NCBI GenBank assembly: GCA_024721245.1
Contig: CM045561.1
Location: 19,063,753-19,127,752 of the forward strand
DNA: 64,000 bases
Source of the DNA: Mitragyna speciosa
Taxonomy: Eukaryota; Streptophyta; Magnoliopsida; Gentianales; Rubiaceae
Reading direction: 5' to 3'
Below, piece by piece: positions 10,715 through 22,636 of the stretch. The translations under genes were made by a program, and so were the position numbers. The notes below the pieces were generated by a model that saw only the letters and a program-made list of their open reading frames with translations, was not told where the DNA came from and searched no databases. Numbering within the stretch: position 1 is the first letter of the stretch; the number at the start of each line of letters is the position of its first letter.

Positions 10715-11770
10715 ATGGCTCCAAACACTAGGCGTGGGCGTGGTGGAAGAGACATAAATCCCAACAATAATAACGATGATAATAATGATAATGGACAAAA
10801 TCAAAGGAATGCTAATCCGAACATGAACCTTCAAGGCAATGGGCAAAATGGAAATGGTAACTTGATGATGGTACCTGCTGAGTTTGTTGCTGCCCTAACC
10901 GGCGTGGCACAAGCCTTGCAAGGGCAGGCCCAAGCGCAGGCTCAGTTAGTTCAAAACCAAACCCTAAGACAAAATGGTACTGACGTATACTATGAGAAGA
11001 TGAAAAGAGCCCGTGTACCCACCTTTGATGGATCTCCCGACCCTGAGAAGGCGGAAAAATGGTTGGGAGAGATCGAAAATAACTTTGATTTGTTGTTGGT
11101 GCCAGAAGAAATGAAACACTTGATTATCAAACCTTTCTTAGTTGGGCAGGCTGAAAAATGGTGGAGCACAGTGCTGCCAACAATAGTACCTCCTATCACA
11201 TGGGAAAAGTTCAAGCAAGAATTTCTTAAACTTTATTTCCCACCAGCAGTTCGCATGCAAAGAATTGAACAGTTTGAGAATTTGAAGCAGAGCCCAGGGA
11301 TGTCCGTAACAGAGTATGCACATAAGTTTACCACACTAGGCAGATTTGTGCCTTCAACTATGGCTGATTTGGAATTGAAGGTATACAAGTATACTCGTGG
11401 CCTGCAAAGTAGAATTCAATCTCGGATGACCAATGCTGCAACTCCAGATTTTTCTACAGTGCTTAATACTAGCATGAAAGCTGAAGCAGACGTTAAGAGG
11501 CTAGATGAGGAAAATAAAATAAAGGTAAGAGGCTTAGATTTGGAACGGAGTCAAGTACTTTGGTAACAAGTAAGCCTACCAAATTTGTGCGATTAGTGAA
11601 GAGGAGAAGTGATCAACCACCCTTGAAAAGAAGCGACAAACCAGCTCCAGAATGCAGTCATTGTCATAAGTTTCATTTTGGGATTGTCGGTTGAAGACTG
11701 GAGCCTGTTTTGGATGTGGTCAAATTGGACACCGAGTAAGAGATTGTCCAAGCAAGAAGACTGATGGGAA
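10715..11770 (+). pseudogene. gag: gag (capsid/nucleocapsid) of the chromovirus-type element, frameshifted
   Basis: Gag forms the virus-like particle and packages the RNA. The main open frame (283 residues, 10715-11566) has an Asn-rich N-terminus, a Gln/Ala-rich linker, and then the conserved retrotransposon gag domain from about residue 95 to 235 (KARVPTFDGSPDPEKAEKW-type opening, FVGQAEKWW-like core). The frame is lost near 11560. Downstream the nucleocapsid is still readable at 11706-11747 as CFGCGQIGHRVRDC, a good CCHC knuckle. A one-base indel just before it (around 11680) separates a degenerate upstream Cys/His segment. The product would lack its nucleocapsid without frameshifting. Confidence 0.88.
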
Positions 11771-12467
11771 AATATATGGTAATACTGAAAACAAACCCAA
11801 AACTAATGCAAGAGTACACGCTATGACAGATTATGAGGCAGAAGCTTCTGAAGATGTGGTTACAGGTACATTACTAGTAAACTCAGTACCTGCATATGTC
11901 TTATTTGATTGTGGTACAAGTCACTCGTTTGTAGCTAGAAAATTCGTAACTTTTTTATGTATACGTCCTGAATGGGCAGAAAATCCCTATCGTGTGTCTG
12001 CACCAGGGAATCGAGTTTTGGTGTCACACTTAATTTTAAAAATTGTGTTATGGATATAGAAGGGAGAAAATTTGAAGTAGACCTAGTCCTGGATCAATAT
12101 GAGTGATTTTGATGTCATTGTAGGAATGAACTAGGTTAGCTAAACATTATGCACAAGTTGATTGTAGAAGAAAGAGGGTTATCTTTGCTGAATTCCGAAA
12201 AAAGAGGAGTTATCTTATCAAGGAAATAGTATATGGTCGACAAAAACATAGGAAGCCTATACTATCAGCTTTACAAGCATATAAGGCTCTTAGGAAAGGA
12301 TGTGAAAGGATATCTAGCTTATGCTTGTGACACCTTGAAAAAGAGATCAACCCCTTAGAAAAGGATATCAGTAGTTAATGAGTTCTCTCGATGTCTTTCC
12401 CTAAGAAATAGCCAAGGTTTGACTCCTCGAAAAGGAGAGATTGAATTTGAGATAAAACTCGTATCTG
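11771..12467 (+). pseudogene. Protease region and degraded protease-RT junction
   Basis: The aspartic protease that would cut the polyprotein is seen in the frame ending at 12059. It has LFDCGTSHSF at about 11898-11930, where the family has Asp-Ser/Thr-Gly followed by Ala; here the residue after the catalytic Asp is Cys. After 12059 the sequence falls into several frames with stops, and the stretch to 12467 only partly resembles the segment between protease and RT. The enzyme is presumably inactive. Confidence 0.72.
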
Positions 12468-13300
12468 ATGCGACCCCTATATTCTAAAGCTCCTTATAGA
12501 ATGGTCCCTGCAGAATTGAGAGAATTGAAGGAACAACTTGCTAGGAACTTTTGTAATTGGGATTCATCAGGCCTAGTGTTCTCTCCTTGGGGAGCCCCAG
12601 TTTTGTTTGTGAAGAAGAAAGATTGGAGTTTAAAGTCGTGCATTGATTATAGGAAGCTCAATAAAATTACGTTCAGCAATAGATATCCACTTCCTAAGAT
12701 TGATGAGTTGTTCGACCAATTAAAAAGAGCCAAAGTATTTTTGAAAATAGATATGAGATTTGGGTATCACCAACTTAGAATTAAAGATGAAGACATAGTG
12801 AAGAGTGCATTTCAAATGAGATATGGTCACTATGAGTTCCTTGTAATACCCTTTGGATAGACAAATGCACTTGAGGTATATATAGATATAATGAATAGGG
12901 TATATAAGTCTCAATTAGATCGTTTTGTGGTGGTATTCATTGATGATATTCTTGTATCCTCTTCTAGTGAGGAAACTCATGCTGAGCACTTAAGATAAGA
13001 ATTGAAGATTTTGAGAAAGGAACATTGTATGCAAAATTCAATAAATGCAAATTCTAGCTAAAAAGTGTGACATTTTTGGAACATAGTATCTCTGATCAAG
13101 GAGTATCAGTAGATCCCAAAAGATTGAAGCTATAGTGAATTGGTCAAGGCCAACAAATGTAACAGAGATAAGAAGTTTTTTGGGTCTAGCTGGTTACTAC
13201 AGGAAATTCGTAGAAGGATTTCTCATCATTGCCACACCTTGAGTAGATTGACTCATAAAGAAGCCAAATTTGAATGGACTCCTCAGTGTGAGCAAGTTTT
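12468..13300 (+). pseudogene. Reverse transcriptase domain, interrupted
   Basis: RT copies the element RNA into DNA. The first half is an open frame (130 residues, to 12860) with typical Ty3/gypsy blocks: WGAPVLFVKKKD, CIDYRKLNKIT, RYPLPKIDELFDQL and GYHQLRIKDEDI. It stops at a TAG directly after IPFG. The catalytic block continues in frame-shifted sequence as VVFIDDILV at about 12930-12955, so the two Asp survive. Further on, the conserved ITEIRSFLGLAGYY-type segment is visible near 13160-13200, after more breaks. Function as one protein is impossible. Confidence 0.88.
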
Positions 13301-13690
13301 CAGACCTTGAAAAGAAACTAGTTACTGCCCTAGTGTTGACATTACCCTTAGGTTCAGGAGGATTTGTGATTTATAGTGATGCTTCCAAAAATGAGTTAGG
13401 ATGTGTATTGATGCAGAATGATAAAGTGATAGCACTATGCTTCTAGGCAATTAAGACCATATGAGCAGAATTATCCTACTCATGATCTAGAGCTAGCCGC
13501 TATAGTTTTTGCACTTAAAATTTGGAGGCATTACTTGTATGGAAGAATCATGTGAGGTGTTACGGATCATAAGAGTTTGAAATATCTTTTTACTCCAAAA
13601 AGAGTTGAATATGAGGCAAAGGAGATGGTTAGAGTTGATTAAAGATTATGATTTGACGATTCATTACCATCCGGGAAAAGCTAACAGAGT
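13301..13690 (+). pseudogene. RNase H domain, frameshifted
   Basis: The Ty3-type RNase H block is read as VIYSDASKNELGCVLMQ at about 13366-13416. YEQNYPTHDLELAAIVFALK follows in another frame, then the TDHKSLKYLF segment and the tethering end DYDLTIHYHPGKANRVADAL (13635-13694). At least two frame changes separate these pieces. Confidence 0.82.
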
Positions 13691-15255
13691 AGCAGATGCC
13701 TTAAGTAGGAAATCAAGAACTACCAAAGAGTCTCCAGTGGAAAGGGAAATGAATAATTTTGGGTTAGAACTAGTTGGTTCTACTGCAGAAGTGTTAGCTG
13801 CGTTAATTGTGACACCTACTTGGACTGATAGGATTAAAGAAGCACAAAAGGTGGATTCTGAATTATTAAAGATTAAGGAGAATGCTAAAGGTAATTCCTC
13901 TAGTGAATTTCAAATTCATATTGATGGGAGTTTGTGGATGAGAGGTAGATTGTGTGTGCCACAAGATAAAGAATTGAGAAATGAGATTTTGAAAGAGGCT
14001 CACAATTCAAGATTCTCGATTCATCCTGGAGGAACAAAGATGTACCGAGATTTGAGGGGATATTATTGGTGGAACGGAATGAAGCGGGATATAGTTGAGT
14101 TCGTAGCTAAATGTCTAGTATGTCAACAGGTAAAAGCTGAACATCAGAGACCTGCTGGATTATTGCATCCTCTCGATATTCCTCAATGGAAGTGGGAGCA
14201 TATAACTATGGATTTTGTTGTAGGCTTACCAAAAACAGTGAGGAACAATGATACCATATGGGTAATAGTAGACCGTTTGACAAAGTCTGCACATTTCTTA
14301 CCCATGTCAAATAGTATATTAATGGAAAAGTTAGTAGAAATATATGTTGAAGAAATAGTGTGTCTGCATGGGGTCCCCGTAAGTATTGTTTCAGATCGGG
14401 ACTCGAGGTTCACTTCTAGATTTTGGGAGACTTATCAAAGGGTAATGGGAACAAATCTTAGAATGAGTACTGCTTTTCACCCCCAAACTGATGGTCAGTC
14501 TGAGAGAACAATTCAGACTCTTGAAGATATGTTACGGGCATGTGCTCTGGACTTTTCTGATAGTTGGGATAAACTAGTCAAACTGATGGAGTTCTCATAT
14601 AATAATAGCTATCACATTGGGATAGGCATGGATCCTTTTGAAGCATTGTATAGAAGGAAATCTAGATCCACATTATACTGGAATGAGGTTGGGAAAAAAT
14701 TGATCATCAGACCCGAATTGGTAAAAAAAACCTTTGACAAAATTAAGGTTATTTGTGAAAGGTTGAAGGTTACTCAAGATCACAACAAAAGTTGGGTGCA
14801 CATGAAATTAAAACTATTAGAATTTCAACTTGAAGAAAAAGTGTATCTCAAAATTTTCCTTGCAAAAGGTGTGACGAGATTTGAAAAAGGTGGTAAATTA
14901 AGTTTGAGATACATTTGACCTTACAAAATTATGGAGAGAAGAAATTTAACCTACCATTTGGCTTTACCACTTATATTGGCGCACGTGCACAATGCATTTT
15001 ATGTATCTCAACTACGGAGACATATTTTAGACCCGAGTCACATACTCAAATCTCAATCACTAGAAGTTAAAAGAGAATTTGTCAACTGTAGAATTTCCAT
15101 TAAGAATTGTGGATCGCAAAGATCAGGTCTTGAGAAGAAGAACGATACCATATGTTAAAGTACAATGGACAAATCACACTCCACGCGAGGCAACCTGGGA
15201 ATTGGAAGAAGACATGCGGATAAAATACCCATATTTATTTGACCAAGGTATGTGA
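13605..15255 (+). pseudogene. Integrase with C-terminal chromodomain, broken after the core
   Basis: Integrase inserts the DNA copy, and the chromodomain directs it to particular chromatin. The 437-residue open frame (13605-14918) keeps the whole catalytic part: zinc-binding H133, H140, C170 and C173, and a D203, D264, E300 core with the standard 35-residue gap between the last two. The frame then closes at 14918. Beyond it, in other frames, come the AFYVSQLRRHI linker near 14990 and the chromodomain, ending in VQWTNHTPREATWELEEDM at about 15163-15220. The stop is at 15253. The core could still be translated, but the chromodomain would not be attached. Confidence 0.9.
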
Positions 15256-15277
15256 GTTTCGAGGATGAAACTATTAT

Positions 15278-15290
15278 AAGGGGGGTAGAA
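15278..15290 (+). other. Polypurine tract
   Basis: AAGGGGGGTAGAA directly precedes the 3' LTR. It is the usual primer for plus-strand synthesis. Confidence 0.85.
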
Positions 15291-16100
15291 TGTGATATCC
15301 GTAATTTTTTTTATGTATTTATTAAATATTACTAATATGAGTAATATAAAAGAAGTTACGACATTTTAGGGCATAACCTCCATTTCTTCACTTCTAATAG
15401 GACTCTATCTATCAGTTACTTAGTGGGTTGGTGGAGGATTTTACGCTAACCCCTTAACCGTAGGATTTAGAATTCAAATTCCCTATGATGCTTATAACCT
15501 CCCACAATTCCCTTCAGACGTTCACCCAGCAGATAGAGAGGAAGGAGAGTCATCTGAGCAAGAACACAACCAAGAGAAACATCTAACGGAAGAAGAAAGG
15601 GAAGGAGTGCACAACTCTTTGGTCTTAACGTCTACGGATAGGGGTAAGTGAGTTTAGTTTGAGTTCATGATTAAACTTTGTTTCAGATTTTTTTTTTTAC
15701 TACTTTAAGTATAGATGAATCCACTGAGGTCCTTTCCAAAACTTTTGTTAATAGGAAATTTTGTCCTGGATTTTTGAGGTTGAAAAAAAAAAAGAAAGAA
15801 AAGAGAGCAACATGTTGGAAATTTCTTTTACCGGAAACAAACGACATGGAAGCAAGTTTTGGCCGTGGCTCCAGTAATTGCTTTTTGTCGGGCCACTTGC
15901 AAGAATTAAACTATATAATAAAATCAAAGTCTAACATAGAATCAAAGTGAAAGAACTATTGGTAGTGTTTCGGTAGAGAATGTTAATTTGATGCTTGAGT
16001 TTTGATCAATCTGTGGGCCGAAATAATTGCCTATACGGAGTGAATTTTTATGGCTGTAGCAGTGAGCATTTTCACTGCTCACGATGAAGTGAGAAACCAG

Positions 16101-16153
<53 letters not shown>

Positions 16154-17398
16154 GAACATGGATTAATAGAATGACCTCTTGGATTCAATAGGAGATTAAC
16201 CAACATAGATTAGTATAATGGGAAAAATAAATATTGTTTTTTTTATATAGGTTTGTAATCTACAGTTGGGTATCAAGAGAGCTTTTGGGTGTATCACCTT
16301 AAGTGAGAAGTAAGTGGTCTATACTTTCCTCTGGTATTTTTTTTAAAATGTTAGTTTTTTCTTAGTTTTATTTTATATGGGATAATTTTGTGCAAGTATG
16401 CTTTATTTCAAATAATTGTCTTTGAGATAAATTTTGGTAAAGATATAAAATTTGGACCATGTGAATAAAATTCGTGTTATGAATTTATTTGATGAATTGT
16501 TAAAGAATTATTATTATTGTTTTATTTTTTTTAAAAGTCCTTGATTTTTATGAATTTGTATGTATAGTGTTCATGAATTAAATGCTCAAATTGATCATGC
16601 ATGAATCGGAGAACTATAGTTCCATGATCATGAACATGAACAAGAACAAGAACATGAATATGAATTGACAAGGTAGTCTAGGCCAAACTCCTTGACAGCC
16701 TGCCTAGTGGGGTAATGCACTAGGCTGAGTACTCAGTGCCGATGAAAGTATGAATCAATGTATGAGCTCAAATAATGCACGATAGGGGATGTTTTAAGTA
16801 TTTCCATGATATGTAAAATTTGTCCAAAATTTATTTTGTTTAACACACAATCAAAATTTTTCTTGAGATAATACGAATGAAGTCTTGATTAAATCCAGGA
16901 AAATGACTCTTGAAAATTGTATATATATAGTTATGTACTTTACATGGTCCGGCTAAAGGGAAGCTAGATTGCTTACTGAGCATAGTTCGCTCACACCACG
17001 TTGACTTTATTTTTTTTTTGCAGAGAACGACGAATATGAGTTCATTTATGAGGTGGTAGACGATGAATGGAATTGATAAATCCGTCAATTTAGTTAGCAT
17101 TAGACCTAGTTTTTGCTTTGAAGCCAATTAATTATAGATTTCTAGAAATTTTAGTTTGAGCTTGTACAGCTCAATGACTTTAGTATTTTGGCTTGGTATT
17201 TGTTTTTCTGTTATTTGTATTACTTTGTCAATGTTAAGTTTTTCATAATTCTAATGTTTAAAATAAAAAAAAATTGTTTAACTTTTACGGTATTTTAAGA
17301 TTTATGATACAGTGTATGATGCCTTGTACTACTTAAGTCGTCAGCTTGAGAGTACGGCGAATGTGACGTCCCTAACAAACGGGTCAAGGGGCGTGACA
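15291..17398 (+). repeat. 3' LTR of the chromovirus-type element
   Basis: 2108 bp, nearly identical to the 5' LTR. The length gap comes mainly from the (GA)22 run at 16107-16150 against (GA)10. The substitutions I saw by eye are listed under findings. Confidence 0.93.
16107..16150. repeat. (GA)22 microsatellite in the 3' LTR
   Basis: 22 GA units after six A. It is the counterpart of the A12(GA)10 at 8113-8144. Confidence 0.92.
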
Positions 17399-17403
17399 AA
17401 TAT

Positions 17404-18387
17404 ATAGTATAAGTACAAAATGTTGTCGAACTATGTCAATTTTCAAAACAGAAGGAAATAATGTCAATCTAACCTACCGTTCAGAAGATGATAAACCGTC
17501 AGAAATGGTTGTAGGATCCCTATTTATAGGTTAAGAAATTAGAAGCTACACAATACTATCATTAAGTAGAATAATTGCCTCATTTTTTCAGCTACAAAAT
17601 AAAAAGTCTAGATACATCAGTAAAAATTCACTAAATGAATTCATAAAAATAACTGTTACATAGGTTACAAAATAATAGACATAAATCAATCATTGAAAAC
17701 ATAAGTTACATATTTGATTAGTTTAATTTGCAGCTGAAATTCATTCAATATTTTGTAACTCATAGGCTTTGAATGATTTGAATTTGTAATTGAAAATTCA
17801 TTCAATATTTTGTAACTTATAGGATTTGAATTAAAAAATTAAACATAAGACTTTTTGTTTTTATTAAAATATCCAACAAGAACAAAATAGTTATTTTTTT
17901 AATTTGAATTCGTAAACTTCATTTACATTCGTCAAATGATACGAAACATATGTTTTCTCTACTCGTATCTTTTGACAAAAGTTTTGAACGAATTCCTTGA
18001 AATTGCAAACTTCTCAGCTTACACAGTTTAAATAGCACACGGATGATATTCTAACCAGATGGGTTTACAAAATATAACCAAACAAAGCTGCCTTATCCGT
18101 TGATGTGAGTTGTGACAATAACACCTTTTTTTTTTTTTTTTAGTCGAACTCATGCTGTTTACGATTGGAGGGAGGAGGATATGTAATTAGTGATATTTGA
18201 ACTCCCGAACCTTGCACAGTAAAATAATAGAGATCTAACTATTTGACTATTTATTCCTTCCCAATAACCTATATAAATTCAAGAAAAAGTAGTGGTAACA
18301 ATTTTATTCTTAGAAGGCATTATATAAAGATGATAATAATACTGCCTAATACATTCATTGTCATGTACTAATTTTTTCTTAATACAT
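17404..18387. other. AT-rich sequence, no gene seen
   Basis: The only structure noticed is a partial direct repeat of about 54 bp at 17737-17832 (ATTCATTCAATATTTTGTAA occurs twice). No coding similarity was seen. Confidence 0.5.
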
Positions 18388-18390
18388 TTA

Positions 18391-21300
18391 GGGCCTGCTC
18401 TTAACAAAATTTTCAACCAGATTTTATATTTTAAATTCACAATAACAATAATCTATTTTAGTGTGTTAAGATTTTACAGCTTCGGGTTAAGCAGTCTGTT
18501 TTTACATGACAAAAATGCCCTCCAAGATTTATTCTATTTACAAAAAAAACCTATGACATTGTCTCCATCTCCCACTTCCCAGATCTGCCTTCTATCCCTT
18601 ACTCCCTCTTCCGATTTCATAAAAAACTCATCGTCTTCCTCATCTCCCCGCTGTGCGCTGATGAAATCTCACCGGAAAATTTTGGTGACGAAACACCTGG
18701 AAAGAATCTAGAGTGGAAATCCCCAGCTGTGTTGTTGCTACCCGCTAATTCACCAGATTCTTACCTTTGAATCTACCGGAATTCTCTGTCAAATCAAACT
18801 TCGAATTCGACCTATTTCTTCTTTCGAATTAGACCCTTGAATTCGCTCTTGATTCTATCCATATCCATTGGTAAGCATTCTCCATTCATAATTTATTTTT
18901 GCATATTTGTTTCATTAAAATGGTAAAACAGGGTTCTAATTATTATTTTGTTAAGATTATAGATAAAAATTGTCCCAATATATGACAATTGTAGACCAAG
19001 TGCGTGCTCTTTTTGCAGGAATTGGATTCTTTAATTTTTTGTGATTTTAGAAATTCAATGTTCTTTTGTATCAAATTGCTAGAATCTGAAATTCTTGTAT
19101 ACAGCTACCTTACTATTGTTGCAATAGATACTGTACTCAGATTATATTACATCCTATGATCTATATTTTATTATCTGAGATGAGGCTTATTAAGAATAAA
19201 TTTAGAAAGTTGGTAGCTGTGATGGAAGTTTTGCCATACTGGAATTTTCTTCCAAAAGAATCTGAAGGAAGATAAATGTATAGGAATATGAGTTGATTAA
19301 TACACAATTTATTGGCCTTCTGTTTCTCAATGATTGCTTTTTCACAGATATAGAACTATTTGTGTTGTAAAATTAGATATCTGCCAAAAAGGATTGCTCT
19401 GTTGCTGTTGGGCGATGGTTTTCTTTGTTATGCAAATTTCTAACTTTTGTGTTAGTTTAGCTGCTAAAAAAGCTCCATTTGCAAGTTTTTCTTCTTAATT
19501 TTCTGTGGCAAAATTCTTTAATTAATATTGTCCATATGAAGTAAAGTTATTTTACGTACTTTGACTTCTTTTCCTTTGATATTTAATCTATCTTCAATTG
19601 TTGCCATGCTCATCGCCTTTGTCATATTAAACAATTCCTTGTCATGATAAAACAATTATACTTACTCTATAACTAACTGCTCTTTGAACACTAATTTATT
19701 TACATGGAGTCATATTTCAGATTTTTGGTTGGAAACTGACATTTATTTTTACCAAATTTCACCCCTTTGCTTTTTGACATGCCCGACACAGAAAATCTCT
19801 TCAGCCCATTTTCTTACCATCCTTTATGCTTTAGGTTAGTTTTGCTCTCAGTTTTTTTCTTGCTTATTCATTCTATTTTAATTATAGATTTCATGTATTT
19901 GTGTTGGTTTTTACAATTTTCTGGTCTGCTTTATATTTGTTTTGGGTTTTATCAGCAATCATACAAGAAGAAGCTGTCAGGTCCTGCTATGCTACTTGTA
20001 TATAACTAATTCTGGTGCTTGTAACATTTACGCTTTCCAACTTTCTTTGACTGTTATGTTTTTTGTCTTGTTTTATGTTGTTGTTTCATACTGATGTCTT
20101 TTAGATTTTTACTGTTTTCATTGATTTTGTGATATAAAGACATATGTTTTGACCAACTTTTTTGGCCTTTTGGTTTGCTTTCCTTTGTGTTGGCTGATAA
20201 TGATAACTGCAATGCAGGAAAGTGAAAAATCCATTCAAATTTATTACCTTTCTCACAAGGGTAGCATAATTTCCTCTGTGCTGTAGTAGTATCTAATCAT
20301 AATCCTAGGCCGTTTGGATTTGACTTATGTTGACAAACGCTGCAGAGGAAATAGGTACATATAAGCTTAATTTTGACTTGCTTGTGTTCTCAATATCCTT
20401 TTCATATTACATGCTGTGCAGAAATGAATTTTTCTGTGGCTGCTGCTAGACATCTGGCATCAAGGTATTCAATTTGCTAATGGAGGGTGAAGTTAAATGC
20501 ATATTTTTTGGTGTTGGTTCATATGTGATGTGTTTGTTCTGAAGGTACAGTAGTAACTGTGATGTCTGTAAGCTGTAATGATGGTGATTTTTTTTTTAAC
20601 CGATTTAGCTCCCAGTTGAATTTTGATGTTGTTTTATGACGATGATCGATTACAATTACTCTGCATCCATCCTTGCTTGGTTTGATTAAAGTCAATTACT
20701 TTTGTGCCTTGACTATTAAGACAAAAGTTTTAACAATATGTCTACATTGAATTAGCTTCTCATGGCATAGAGCCAAGAATAGAATTTGATTTTCCTGCTG
20801 TGAAATAACCACAAAAGAATCCTCTCCACTTTTCTTTGTTCAAATAAATTTCTGAGAATAAGATCAATCTTCTATTGAGTATTGATTTAGATATTTAGCT
20901 TATATAATAGATCTTATTTAGGTGTTGGGTTTTACGCTTTGTGGACCCTTGTAGGTATAGTTGCAATTCATGATTTTTTCCTTTTGTTAATATATTTACA
21001 AGTATTTGATTTTAGATTATATGCTTTCTTTTCTTGTTTACGATTTTTACTTTTGGTGAATTATGGATATTTATTGTATTTTTGAACTTTGCAAATCCAT
21101 ATCATATATCAATTTACATACTGCCGCTTTACAAAACATGCGATAGATTATTTTACATGAAAAAATACTTCACATCACAAGTATGTTTGCATGAAATATA
21201 TTATTTTAGGCTTTAATTTCATGTGAGAAGTAAAAATTCAACTAAAATTTGTTTATTTGACATAAAAACTTTACATTCAATAAACAAGGATATTTCAGTC

Positions 21301-21475
21301 ATTTAGTTAAAAAAATCACTTTTTATAGATTTTTTAAGAACGTTCTATGTCAGCTTTTAATTAGCTTTTTCAAAGCAAATAAGAATAGTTATGAGATTAA
21401 TAAAAATCTGATTTTTCAGAATCACTTTTGAAAAATCAGATTTTACAAAAATCTAAAGCTATTAAGAATATGCCC
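18391..21475. mobile_element. Putative PIF/Harbinger-type element carrying gene-like DNA
   Basis: The left end GGGCCTGCTCTTAA and the complement of the right end, GGGCATATTCTTAA, agree at 11 of 14 positions. Both sides are flanked by TTA (18388-18390 and 21476-21478), the PIF/Harbinger duplication. Beyond the short termini both ends are AT-rich and share loosely similar ATTTT-rich words. The 3.1 kb interior has no transposase reading. It holds instead a 5'-UTR-like segment, introns and a start codon (next entry). The termini are short, so the call is tentative. Confidence 0.48.
18540..20464 (+). pseudogene. 5' end of a host gene (leader, introns, first coding exon), function unknown
   Basis: The segment reads like the start of a plant gene. 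A CT-rich leader ends in a good donor (CCATTG then GTAAGC at 18871). Possible acceptors and small exons follow (TTTTTGCAG near 19018, AATGCAG near 20218). Then CAG at 20419-20421 opens an exon whose ATG at 20424 encodes MNFSVAAARHLAS before a donor at 20465. The peptide has Arg, His and small or hydrophobic residues and no acidic residue, as in many mitochondrial or plastid presequences. No downstream exon is visible before the element ends at 21475. It is either a captured gene fragment or the relic of a gene; the encoded protein cannot be named from 13 residues. Confidence 0.35.
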
Positions 21476-21545
21476 TTAAGTTGAATCCATAAAAACAAGA
21501 TTAAAGGCAATTTGTTTTTGGGTTGGCATCAACACTACGCACTAG

Positions 21546-21549
<4 letters not shown>

Positions 21550-21593
<44 letters not shown>
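21550..21593. repeat. (TA)22 microsatellite
   Basis: Perfect TA alternation directly abutting the foldback element. Confidence 0.92.
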
Positions 21594-21595
<2 letters not shown>

Positions 21596-22634
21596 AAAAT
21601 TGTAATTTTGGTACTACATGTTTGAAGTATCGGTAGTTTTAATTCGTAAAGTTTGAACAAAAGCAAATATAGGATCAAATGTTTTAATTTTTTAGTATAT
21701 TTTGGTCTTATTGACTAGTTTTACAAAAATCTTATCAGAATCTAGTCACGTAATACTCACATGCCGGTTACAAAAATTTTTAAAAAGAATTAGATTAAAG
21801 AAAAAAATTTTAGTTGTCATAATTTATAATTAAAGGCACTAATTTGAATTCATATATGATATATAAATAGATAAAACTGAAAAAATTCGCCTAGGTAGTG
21901 AATTCACGTTTATGCCTTTAATTCAAATTATGACAATTAAAATTTTTGAAGATTTTGAAGCAAGATGTTAGCGATGTGCGTTGTGGTACCATAGTTGAGA
22001 ATATACTCTTCTTAGGTACTATGATTTTTGTTCATTTTGTCTAGCAAGTTGTAAAGATCAAAAGGCTGTTAGTAAAATAGCAAATTATGCTTTAGACTTA
22101 AACATGTTGTTAGATGGGAAGAAAGCTTTCCCTTGTGAATCTTGGAAGCCACACATGATTTAATTGGGCAGTAGCCCTTTGTACATGTCTATAATTATCA
22201 GACTGGTAAATATGAATATACTCTTGATTTCTGGATTAAAAAAAGATATTTACTTGTCAATTACAAAAATTTTAAAAAAGAATTAGATTCAAGAAAAAAA
22301 TTTAATTGTCACAATTTGTAATTAAAGGCACTAATTTGAATTTATATATGATAAATAAGCAGATAAAACTGAAAAAATTTGCTTGGGTAATGTATTCACG
22401 TGTATGCCTTTAATTAAAAATTATGACAATTAAATTTTTTTCTTTTTTAATTCTTTTTGAAAATTTTTGTAATTGTCACATGATTAGATTTCGATAAGAT
22501 TTTGAGAAAATTGATCAATAGGACTAAATGTGCGGAAAAAGTAAAATATTGGATACTATATTTGCTTTTGTTCAAAATCTAGTGATTGAAACTGATGATA
22601 CCCCAAACATTTCCTACCAAAACTGTAATTTTCT
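21594..22634. mobile_element. Foldback element with long imperfect inverted repeats
   Basis: The left end (AGAAAATTGTAATTTTGGTA at 21594) matches the reverse complement of the right end (AGAAAATTACAGTTTTGGTA ending at 22634). The similarity goes on inward through a block about a GAACAAAAGCAAATATAG sequence. Inside, a segment of about 190 bp at 21770-21955 is repeated directly at 22260-22440, and each copy is itself roughly palindromic, with the word TTAAAGGCA and its complement TGCCTTTAAT. There is no coding content. The layered inverted repeats suggest a long hairpin if transcribed. Superfamily not assigned. Confidence 0.65.
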
Positions 22635-22636
22635 CA

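Larger units (their letters stand above)
7307..17398 (+). mobile_element. Complete Ty3/gypsy chromovirus-type LTR retrotransposon (Tekay/Del-like), coding-defective
   Basis: The element is 10.09 kb. It has TG...CA long terminal repeats at 7307-9390 and 15291-17398, an exact 5-bp duplication AATAT at 7302-7306 and 17399-17403, a primer-binding site complementary to initiator Met tRNA, and a polypurine tract just before the 3' LTR. The order inside is an extra coiled-coil ORF, gag, zinc knuckle, protease, RT, RNase H, integrase and chromodomain, which is the chromovirus order; the integrase and chromodomain wording fits the Tekay/Del clade. The two LTRs differ by only about six substitutions that I could count plus small indels and microsatellite length, yet the polyprotein has several frameshifts and stops. 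It therefore inserted recently but cannot encode its own machinery. Confidence 0.93.

Noticed and set aside
12468..15255. Endogenous pararetrovirus (Caulimoviridae) origin for the RT
   Set aside because: Paired LTRs, a polypurine tract, DDE integrase and a chromodomain identify a Ty3/gypsy retrotransposon; no movement protein or coat protein is present.
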